In this document: in pieces, positions 1-5,213 of the stretch
Layout: each line of letters begins with the position of its first letter
Position numbering within the stretch: position 1 is the stretch's first letter
Assembly: GCA_029938185.1 (NCBI GenBank)
Contig: JAOZVK010000202.1
Coordinates: 1 to 9,437 of the forward strand
Direction: 5' to 3'
DNA: 9,437 nt
DNA from: Bacteroidales bacterium
GTDB lineage: Bacteria > Bacteroidota > Bacteroidia > Bacteroidales > JAOZVK01
Position numbers and translations under genes: made by a program
Notes under the pieces: model-generated
Database searches by the model: none
What the model saw: the letters and a program-made list of their open reading frames with translations, nothing else
What the model was told of the DNA's origin: nothing

Positions 1-69
1 AAAAATTGATAAATTATCGTTATCCACAAAAACAAAATATTGGTCTGAAAAAAAATCGTTCTCTAACAT
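1..69 (-). CDS. N-terminal fragment of an unidentified protein, cut by the window edge
   Basis: An ATG at 67-69 opens a reading frame of 23 codons with no stop before the edge. It reads MLENDFFSDQYFVF followed by VDNDNLSIF, an acidic and aromatic stretch that looks like real protein. The start is supported by an AGGA ribosome-binding site 8 nt upstream. It also lies only about 30 nt inside the boundary of attC-like site 1, the close spacing expected of the first gene in an integron cassette. Too little is visible to name a family. It could be a chance open frame, since 23 codons is short. Confidence 0.5.
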   Translation of the reverse strand, partial: MLENDFFSDQYFVFVDNDNLSIF

Positions 70-77
70 TTTCTGTT

Positions 78-81
78 TCCT
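78..81 (-). promoter_or_regulatory. Shine-Dalgarno site for the partial left-edge gene
   Basis: The minus strand reads AAAAAGGAAACAGAAA immediately before the ATG at 69, which puts AGGA 8 nt from the start codon. This is the clearest Shine-Dalgarno site in a window whose other starts are preceded only by A-rich sequence. It is the main reason for believing the truncated gene. Confidence 0.45.
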
Positions 82-91
82 TTTTGCAGTT

Positions 92-209
92 GTGCATAAC
101 GGATATGTACTGGCGTAGGTGGTGCTTTTTGTAGCTTGCTGAAATGAGCGCAATCGAATGTAAGTAAGCTGCAAAAAGTGCCGCTTACGCCCAGTACAAT
201 GTTACAGGC
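92..209 (-). repeat. attC-like hairpin site 1
   Basis: The left end is GTGCATAAC (92-100) and the right end GTTACAGGC (201-209). Between them is a long imperfect stem pairing 106-140 with 163-197, around a loop of about 22 nt. One extra base sits in the right arm. Nearly all stem differences are G.T or T.G pairs on the plus strand, which would be A.C mismatches on the other strand. The spacers between the end boxes and the stem are 6 nt on the left and 3 nt on the right, as in site 2. Read on the minus strand the order is YAACA, stem, CGTTATGC, and it follows the brnA-like stop by 18 nt, as an attC follows its cassette gene. The right end is the exact reverse complement of the left end of site 2. 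It could instead be a generic intergenic palindrome, but that would not explain the matching ends. Confidence 0.7.
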
Positions 210-227
210 TTTAATTATTTTCAATTA

Positions 228-611
228 TTATAATGCTACTTTTTTAGGGAAATCTTTTACCGTTTCATAAAAGTTCCGCATCAACTTTACAACTAATTTG
301 TTAACATCAACTTTTTCTTTTGCAATCCAGTCTTTTAATTCTTTATCAACAGGCAAAGACGTTTTTATATTCCAAACCAATTTTCCTGTTTGAAAATCTT
401 CATCTGTGATGTTCGGGTCATCACTAAAATCAATAGCATCGTCATCATAATAAATTAATTCTTCTGAAACGTTAATCTTATTTTTGCCCAAAAGAATAGC
501 ATCTAATGCTTCAATTTTTTCATTGTTAAAAACAATTTTGAATACAGAAATATCTTTATTTGTTTTAAGCAATTTTATTGCTTCGTGCTGATTTATTATT
601 TTAGTTTCCAT
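228..611 (-). CDS. brnA: BrnA-like antitoxin (127 aa)
   Basis: Likely antitoxin of the adjacent BrnT toxin, which it would bind and neutralise while repressing the operon. Residues 64-73 (DDPNITDEDF) match the acidic linker typical of BrnA proteins. Residues 80-120 (WNIKTSLPVDKELKDWI, then VNKLVVKLMRNFYETVK) can form the strand-helix-helix of a ribbon-helix-helix DNA-binding fold. The first 60 residues form an extra N-terminal region that makes this protein longer than classical BrnA (about 80-100 aa). It begins 8 nt after the brnT stop, and toxin-before-antitoxin is the normal brnTA order. The stop is followed after 18 nt by attC-like site 1. The family match is weaker than for BrnT, and the pairing rests partly on position. 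Confidence 0.72.
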   Translation of the reverse strand: METKIINQHEAIKLLKTNKDISVFKIVFNNEKIEALDAILLGKNKINVSEELIYYDDDAIDFSDDPNITDEDFQTGKLVWNIKTSLPVDKELKDWIAKEKVDVNKLVVKLMRNFYETVKDFPKKVAL

Positions 612-619
612 TACTTTAT

Positions 620-889
620 TTATTTATTGTTATATTCATCTCGCTCTTTTCTACTTGCTTTTCGTGCCGATATAATTCGGGTGATTTTATCTCGCATAGT
701 ATAAATGACTGAAATAATACTTCCGTATATTTTTCCTACAATTTTAGAACGATTTTCACCATAATCTTTGCGTAAATCTCGTGTTATTACGTTGTTTTCG
801 TCCTTAAAAACTTCTTTGGCATCGTTGAAATCAATGCCATGTTTCTCTTGGTTTGAGTTGTTTTTATTTTTGTCCCAATCAAATTCCAT
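620..889 (-). CDS. brnT: BrnT-family ribonuclease toxin (89 aa)
   Basis: Toxin of a type II toxin-antitoxin system. BrnT proteins have a RelE-like fold and stop growth by cleaving RNA when free of antitoxin. The whole family pattern is visible: FDWDKNKNNSNQEKHGIDF at residues 3-21, the AKEVF helix at 24-28, GENR at 44-47, the VIYTMRD strand at 61-67, and the signature IISARKASRKERDEY at 72-86. The length is normal for the family and no key segment is missing. It starts 13 nt after the stop of the small membrane protein gene and is followed by the BrnA-like gene 8 nt later, so it is probably on the same transcript as the upstream GTPase gene. In an integron-like array such a pair would punish loss of its cassette. 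Confidence 0.9.
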   Translation of the reverse strand: MEFDWDKNKNNSNQEKHGIDFNDAKEVFKDENNVITRDLRKDYGENRSKIVGKIYGSIISVIYTMRDKITRIISARKASRKERDEYNNK

Positions 890-902
890 ATTTTGTAAAT
901 CT

Positions 903-1187
903 TTATTTATTCCGTTCCCTTTTTATTACACTCAATTCTATTTCAAGAGCTTTTGTTCGTTGTTGTAGTGAGTCGTTCACTATTTCTTGATTATTAAATT
1001 CAATTTCAAGTTTGTCATACTTATTTTTGTAAAAGAAAAATAAAATTGAGATAATTACAAATATAGTAATCAATATTAAATATATCGTTTTTTTTAAAGA
1101 ATTTTTTTCATTATCCTTTTTTGAACTTTTTAAATCCTGATTAACCCGATAATCAATAGGATTATAGTTTGTATTTTTATCTTTCAT
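903..1187 (-). CDS. Small single-pass membrane protein with C-terminal coiled coil (94 aa)
   Basis: No recognised family. Residues 1-33 are polar and charged. Residues 34-53 (KTIYLILITIFVIISILFFF) form one membrane helix. Residues 54-93 are highly charged, with leucines and isoleucines spaced as in a coiled coil (YDKLEIEF, ALEIELSVIKRER). Its start codon lies inside the end of the GTPase gene (11-nt overlap, different frame), so the two are probably translationally coupled and may form a membrane complex. brnT follows after 13 nt. The real function is unknown; partner or anchor of the GTPase is an inference from overlap and shared membrane location. Confidence 0.7.
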   Translation of the reverse strand: MKDKNTNYNPIDYRVNQDLKSSKKDNEKNSLKKTIYLILITIFVIISILFFFYKNKYDKLEIEFNNQEIVNDSLQQRTKALEIELSVIKRERNK

Positions 1188-2121
1188 TATTTATTGTTTT
1201 TTTTAGTTTCTTACTGAACCTGTTTAATAAATCTGTAAACATTTCTTTTGTATTCTTCGATTTTTCTGCACTTATTAGAATTGTTTTAAAATCAATTATA
1301 TCATTGTGGCTACAAAATTCTTTTAAGTGATGAATTGTTTCGCTGTATTGATTTAAAACATATTCTTCAATATCTAATTGGCTATCAATAATTTGTCTTT
1401 TTTTCAATTCTTCAAGTATATCTATTTTGTTAATTACAAATCTTACACTTTTTAAAAAATCGCTTGCTGCATAAGTAAAAACAGCTTGCATTAAAAATTC
1501 AGATAAATATTTGTGTCTGTGAACATTTATTCGTTTATTCAATTCTTTTTCAAAATCATCTGAATATAGTTTAATAATTTGTTCATTTGATAATTTTTCT
1601 TTTTTTTCACTATGTGTAGGCGCAACATCTGCAATAAAAATAATGGTATCAATGTACGAATTTTTTTTCGCAGCTTCAAATAATTGAGTAACATCTTGTC
1701 CTTTGTAATCTGCAAGTTGAACTGTTATAGTTGATTTTTCATTATCTTTCATTTTTAGAGGAACATCAAATTGATAATAATCAAAACTTGGTGTTGATTC
1801 AATTGGTGACGTGTCAAAAGTGAATAATCTTTGTATAAATGTCGTTTTTCCACTACCGCTATGACCATACATAAAAACATCAAAGGTATTTTCGCCACTC
1901 ATCAATATATTATTCTTAGAAACGGTATCATCTACACTTTCTTTTTGTTTGTTTGAATAGTGTTTTGAAATTTCTTTAATTATTAAAGGTATTGTTACTG
2001 TTATTAATGATAATATCGCTATTATTACTTTACTGTCAAATATGCCTTGATACATCATAAACGACAGAAAAGCTAAGATTAACATTAAAACTATTATCAA
2101 TATAATTTTTAGTATTTTCAT
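1177..2121 (-). CDS. Membrane-anchored P-loop GTPase of the TRAFAC type (314 aa)
   Basis: Two membrane helices (residues about 3-24 and 31-49) precede a basic linker and a cytoplasmic GTPase domain from about residue 78. The motifs run in GTPase order. The P-loop is GHSGSGKT at 86-93, a candidate switch threonine is T110, and G3 is DYKG at 138-141. G4 is NKID at 231-234, which specifies guanine, and G5 is ISAEK at 283-287. The layout resembles small GTPases anchored by N-terminal helices, such as the SRP-receptor beta type, but no specific family is recognised. It is the first gene of a four-gene run ending in BrnT and the BrnA-like protein, and it overlaps the small membrane protein gene. 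The NKID motif argues against an ATPase. The start is the ATG at 2119-2121; upstream is only A/T-rich sequence. Confidence 0.82.
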   Translation of the reverse strand: MKILKIILIIVLMLILAFLSFMMYQGIFDSKVIIAILSLITVTIPLIIKEISKHYSNKQKESVDDTVSKNNILMSGENTFDVFMYGHSGSGKTTFIQRLFTFDTSPIESTPSFDYYQFDVPLKMKDNEKSTITVQLADYKGQDVTQLFEAAKKNSYIDTIIFIADVAPTHSEKKEKLSNEQIIKLYSDDFEKELNKRINVHRHKYLSEFLMQAVFTYAASDFLKSVRFVINKIDILEELKKRQIIDSQLDIEEYVLNQYSETIHHLKEFCSHNDIIDFKTILISAEKSKNTKEMFTDLLNRFSKKLKKTINNER

Positions 2122-2157
2122 TTTTTCATTTTATGTTATTAATTGTATTTTAAAATT

Positions 2158-2263
2158 GCCTGTAACGGTAACTTATTGCAAACGTGGTAGTTTGTGTGGT
2201 TTTTTGAGCAAAGCGAAAAAAAACCGCACAAACTGCCATGTTTTGCAATAAAATGTTATGGCA
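2158..2263 (-). repeat. attC-like hairpin site 2
   Basis: The left end is GCCTGTAAC (2158-2166) and the right end GTTATGGCA (2255-2263). The stem pairs 2173-2205 with 2216-2251, with one bulged base in the right arm. The three remaining differences are all G.T wobbles on the plus strand. The spacers are 6 nt (left) and 3 nt (right), identical to site 1. The tip has a GA/GA internal step next to a T-run/A-run stem, a design shared with site 3. Each end is the exact reverse complement of the facing end of the neighbouring site. On the minus strand it lies downstream of the gene-less segment and 37 nt upstream of the GTPase start, separating two gene groups like an attC between cassettes. Confidence 0.72.
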
Positions 2264-2541
2264 TTTCTATTTATTTCAGTATTATCAGCAACCTCAGTAA
2301 ATTCAGATTTCCCAGTTTTAATCGCATAAAGTTACAATTTTTTCTAATCTTATTTTAAAGATTTTGCTTCTTTTTATTTTTAAATGCTAAAAATTTCAAA
2401 ATAAATTCTGAAAATTTCTTTTTTTAATTGCCAAAATTTTACAATTATTAAGGTATTTTTTCAATTAATGATGAGGCAAAATTTATAGTTTTTTTTATCT
2501 ATCTCTTTAATTTACTGATAATTTGCATTTGTCATATCGAA
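2264..2541 (-). other. Gene-less stretch: remnant of a cassette related to the barrel cassette
   Basis: No gene is supported here. Positions 2394-2541 repeat the upstream region of the barrel gene (4951-5104) in the same orientation. The match includes a 15-nt exact block (2394-2408 and 4951-4965), a 25-nt exact block (2456-2480 and 5012-5036) and an end block matching at 18 of 20 positions (2522-2541 and 5085-5104). The copy has one extra A after position 2480, which breaks the TAAATTTG octamer present in the other copy. The remaining 2264-2393 holds only short, stop-interrupted frames. It is best read as the start region of a lost gene, kept between the decayed hairpin and site 2. Confidence 0.55.
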
Positions 2542-2573
2542 AACTTATTGCAAATTACCACGTTTGCAATAAT
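2532..2573 (-). repeat. Decayed, internally deleted attC-like hairpin
   Basis: A 10-bp perfect inverted repeat, TTATTGCAAA with TTTGCAATAA, encloses only 8 nt. Both arms derive from the same design as site 2. AACTTATTGCAAA at 2542-2554 matches 2170-2182 directly, and the 17 nt at 2556-2572 are the exact reverse complement of 2173-2189. The left box TCATATCG looks like a mutated CCATAACG of site 3, and the right side (TTCTTAAAG) no longer has a GTT box. It abuts the barrel gene's stop codon. It may now act as a weak transcription terminator for that gene, though no T-run follows on the minus strand. Confidence 0.6.
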
Positions 2574-2575
2574 TC

Positions 2576-4942
2576 TTAAAGTCTATTTTTAACATTATTA
2601 GATGTTTTGTTTTTCTTCTTTCTTACCTTATCATTTGTATCAATTGTAAAAAGAGCATACAGAGTAAATGACTGAGTATTTCTTTTTTGATAAAAATTAT
2701 AGGTAAAATCATCATACAAACCGCTATTTTTATCTCTTACGGTATTAAATATATCATCTACATAAATTCTTACTTTTAATTTTTTTTGTAAAAAGGTTTT
2801 TTGAAACATAAAATTTGAACTAAAATAATCAGCAACTTCAAGATAGCCGTAAATTCGTGGAGAAGTATAATATGCCGATAAATTAACTGACCAAGTTTTG
2901 GAAATATTCCAATCATTATTCATATAAAATGAAACAGTATTGTAACGATTATTTTGGTCTGATAAAATATAATTTTGGTTCTGTAAAGTGCTACCTAATT
3001 TCAAATACCACCATTTCTTAATGTTTTTACCAAAACTATAATCAAAACCTATTACTTTACCTTTCCCTATATTTTGAGCTTGATAATAAATTGCATCATC
3101 TACTGGAAAATAGATACCTGTTGTAAGATTTGAAGTTTGATTATAAAAAATAGAAAACGAGTGTTTTTTTAAATTATATGCAACATTAAAATTGTTTATG
3201 TATTGCGGTTTCAGATTTGGATTTCCGATTTGATAGCTAAAATCATTTATTTTAATGACATAAGGATTGAGTATATTAAATGCAGGTCTGCCTATTCTTC
3301 TGTTATAACTAAAAGATATAAATTGCTTATTCTTAAATTCTTTTGATATAAATATTGAAGGAAAATAATCTTTGTAGTTTTGGGAAACAGCTACGTTATT
3401 TAAAAGATTGATGCCTTCAATTGTTGTGTTTTCAACTCGCAAGCCAAGTTTTAAATTAATATCGTTAAATATTTTTCGAGAAACTGAAAGGTAGGCAGCA
3501 TATATATTTTCAGTAAAATCATAAGCGTTTGTTCTATCATCAGCTATTTGGTAATCTCCATTAACAAAATGTTCGCCTATCGTTTTATTATCTCTATTGG
3601 TAGTAGTAATTTTAATACCTGATGATAAGTCTCCAATTTTATTAATCGTTTTGTTAAAATCGACTTGTGCTGACATAATATCTGTTGAGGCATTAGTTTT
3701 ACTACGTTCTAAAATATCATAATAATAATTCTGTTCATAAGTTGTAGTGGCATCAAAAGCATTTTCAAAAGATTGCGTTGCATAATCACCTATAAAACTA
3801 AGTTTACCTCCTAAAGTGTCTATTTTAACGGAATAATTTATTGAAGTATTAATATATTTTGTATTACGATTTTTTGGAGTAGTCGTAATTCCTTTGTCTA
3901 AAAGTACATTATTTTCATAGATGTCGATTTCTGAACTTCCTCTACTGACTTTATCTTTTGTTGTTGTATATAATTCCAATCCAAGTTCGTGTTTTTTTGA
4001 TGGTTGGTATGTTGTTCCTATGGTAAACGTATATCGTTTTGAGTTATCAAGAAAATTGCCTTTTTCTTGAAGTTGCCTATTTATATTATTATAGATTGTA
4101 CTACTTATTACATCTCCGCTATCTTCTGCATCGTTAAAAGAAAGTGTACTATAAATATTCCATTTTTCTGTTCCATAGTTAATATTGCCCGATGAATAAA
4201 AATTAGGATGTCTTCTTTTTTGCGTCTGATATACTTTAACTTGAGCAAATAATCCTGTTCTTTTCTTTTTTAAAATAAAATTAACTACTCCTCCTTGTAC
4301 ATTAGCATCCATTTCGGAAGATGCGTTTGTTTGAACTTCTATTCCTTTAATATTGCTTGCATCAATACTTTTTAAGTAATTAGCCAATTCATCTCCTGAT
4401 AAATTTAACTTTCGTCCGTTTATTAATACTGTTGCTGCTTTGTTTTGTATTAATATATTATCCTTTCCGTCTATAAAAATACTTGGTACTCTTTTTAATA
4501 CTTCAACTCCATCAAATCCACTCTTTACAGGACTGCTTTCTACATTGAATATAAGTTTATCGGTTTTACGTTCTATAATGTTTTTTCTTGCAGTAATTAC
4601 TACTTCATCAAGCTCGTTGCTCGACTTTAAAGTAACAGTTCCTAAATCAATAGACTTGTTTATGTTAGTTTTATAATCTTCAAATCCAACAAAACTAATT
4701 TGTAAGTTAAATTTTCCTTTTTGGTCTGTTGTCATTGCAAATGTTCCATTTTTATCGGTGATTGTTCCAATGATAATATTGCTATACTCTTTGTCTAAAA
4801 GAATAACATTTGCAAATTCAATGGGTTCGTTTGTATTGTCAATTACTTTTCCTGTTACTGTAATTTGTGCGTTTACAAAACTTGTTAAAGTCAATAGAAA
4901 TACGAGTATTCCTGTGTTTTTCATTTTTCCATTTTTTTTCAT
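2576..4942 (-). CDS. TonB-receptor-like outer-membrane beta-barrel protein (788 aa)
   Basis: Outer-membrane protein of the Bacteroidota OMP_b-brl_3 type, probably importing or binding an unknown ligand. A signal peptide covers about residues 1-26 and ends FVNAQ; the second Met (residue 7, MKNTGILVFLL) would give a tighter signal peptide and may be the true start. Next is a carboxypeptidase-regulatory-like domain (about 27-110: ITVTGKVIDNTNEPIEFANV). A plug domain follows (about 112-235), with LDEVVITARK, VLKRVPSIFIDG, VLINGRKL and GGVVNFILKK. The rest is an aromatic-rich barrel ending in FTLYALFTI plus a basic tail. Length is usual for the group and no frame break is seen. No SusD-like partner or regulator lies beside it, so it is not a polysaccharide-utilisation locus. 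It sits alone between attC-like sites, with its own candidate promoter upstream. Confidence 0.88.
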   Translation of the reverse strand: MKKNGKMKNTGILVFLLTLTSFVNAQITVTGKVIDNTNEPIEFANVILLDKEYSNIIIGTITDKNGTFAMTTDQKGKFNLQISFVGFEDYKTNINKSIDLGTVTLKSSNELDEVVITARKNIIERKTDKLIFNVESSPVKSGFDGVEVLKRVPSIFIDGKDNILIQNKAATVLINGRKLNLSGDELANYLKSIDASNIKGIEVQTNASSEMDANVQGGVVNFILKKKRTGLFAQVKVYQTQKRRHPNFYSSGNINYGTEKWNIYSTLSFNDAEDSGDVISSTIYNNINRQLQEKGNFLDNSKRYTFTIGTTYQPSKKHELGLELYTTTKDKVSRGSSEIDIYENNVLLDKGITTTPKNRNTKYINTSINYSVKIDTLGGKLSFIGDYATQSFENAFDATTTYEQNYYYDILERSKTNASTDIMSAQVDFNKTINKIGDLSSGIKITTTNRDNKTIGEHFVNGDYQIADDRTNAYDFTENIYAAYLSVSRKIFNDINLKLGLRVENTTIEGINLLNNVAVSQNYKDYFPSIFISKEFKNKQFISFSYNRRIGRPAFNILNPYVIKINDFSYQIGNPNLKPQYINNFNVAYNLKKHSFSIFYNQTSNLTTGIYFPVDDAIYYQAQNIGKGKVIGFDYSFGKNIKKWWYLKLGSTLQNQNYILSDQNNRYNTVSFYMNNDWNISKTWSVNLSAYYTSPRIYGYLEVADYFSSNFMFQKTFLQKKLKVRIYVDDIFNTVRDKNSGLYDDFTYNFYQKRNTQSFTLYALFTIDTNDKVRKKKNKTSNNVKNRL

Positions 4943-4950
4943 TTCTTATA

Positions 4951-5104
4951 TTTCAAAATAAATTCCAAAATCTATGTTTTTAATTACTAACATTTTGCAA
5001 TTGATAAGATGTTTTTTCAATTAATGATGAGGCAAATTTATAGTTGTTTTTTATTCTTTTTGTCTATCTTGTTTATTTGTTGTTTTTGCATTTGCCATAA
5101 CGAA
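4951..5104 (-). repeat. Upstream region of the barrel gene, duplicated at 2394-2541
   Basis: This non-coding stretch runs from just upstream of the barrel start to the left box of site 3. It is repeated in direct orientation at 2394-2541, including a 25-nt exact block at 5012-5036. It carries the intact TAAATTTG octamer (minus strand). Conservation of the middle block is higher than that of its flanks, which suggests a promoter or operator. Confidence 0.65.
5033..5040 (-). promoter_or_regulatory. Candidate Bacteroidota -7 promoter box for the barrel gene
   Basis: The minus strand reads TAAATTTG, matching the TAnnTTTG -7 consensus of Bacteroidota sigma factors, about 90 nt before the barrel gene start. 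It lies at the end of the most conserved block of the duplicated region. No clear TTTG box is visible at -33, so support is moderate. In the duplicated copy an extra A spoils the octamer. Confidence 0.38.
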
Positions 5105-5201
5105 TACGTGTGTGGTGGCGGACATTTTGTAGTGTTTTTTTGAGTGCGAAGCACGAAAAAAACGCTACAAAATGGCTGACATCCAACACGCTGTTAAAAA
5201 C
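5093..5201 (-). repeat. attC-like hairpin site 3
   Basis: The left end is TGCCATAAC (5093-5101) and the right end GTTAAAAAC (5193-5201). The outer stem CGTGT/ACACG (5106-5110 with 5186-5190) is followed by a partly paired bubble. Then comes a strong inner stem: CATTTTGTAG paired with its complement, one T.G wobble, and a T-run/A-run. The tip is GTGC-GAA-GCAC flanked by GA/GA. The spacers are 5 nt (left) and 2 nt (right), keeping the 3-nt asymmetry of sites 1 and 2. The left end is the exact reverse complement of site 2's right end. It begins 12 nt after the endonuclease stop on the minus strand. The partner predicted for its right end (GTTTTTAAC) is not found to the right within the window. 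Confidence 0.7.
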
Positions 5202-5213
5202 TTAATATTCTAT

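Larger units (their letters stand above)
100..2165 (-). mobile_element. Candidate integron-type gene cassette carrying GTPase, membrane protein and BrnT/BrnA
   Basis: On the minus strand this segment begins TTACAGGC just after the G of site 2's end box, and finishes with attC-like site 1. The 5' box of site 1 (GCCTGTAAC on the minus strand) is exactly complementary to the segment's own first bases. This is the self-consistency expected of a cassette that was once a circle. All four genes run toward the attC. The first gene starts 44 nt inside the boundary and the last stops 18 nt before the attC. Four genes in one cassette is more than the usual one or two, though toxin-antitoxin cassettes with two genes are well known. 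No integrase is visible. Confidence 0.55.
2166..5100 (-). mobile_element. Candidate integron-type segment carrying the barrel gene plus a decayed second cassette
   Basis: On the minus strand the segment starts TTATGGCA just after the G of site 3's end box and ends with attC-like site 2, whose 5' box (TGCCATAAC) is the exact complement of those first bases. Internally it holds the barrel gene, a decayed attC-like hairpin at 2532-2573, and a gene-less stretch resembling the barrel gene's upstream region. It therefore looks like two related cassettes in tandem. Both started with a box close to GTTATGGC, and the left one has lost its gene. At about 2.9 kb it is longer than typical cassettes. Confidence 0.45.

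Noticed and set aside
92..209. Sites 1-3 as ordinary rho-independent terminators or a CRISPR array
   Set aside because: The hairpins are far longer than terminators and T-runs lie inside the stems rather than after them. There are only three widely spaced copies with different stems, so no repeat-spacer pattern exists.
2119..2135. A two-codon upstream frame (ATGAAAAAATGA) overlapping the GTPase start
   Set aside because: Such frames are expected by chance in A-rich leader DNA, and nothing else supports regulation by it.
2271..2327. An 18-codon minus-strand frame (MRLKLGNLNLLRLLIILK)
   Set aside because: It is very short, Leu-rich and has no ribosome-binding site. It ends near site 2 as a cassette gene would, but is more likely noise in a decayed segment.
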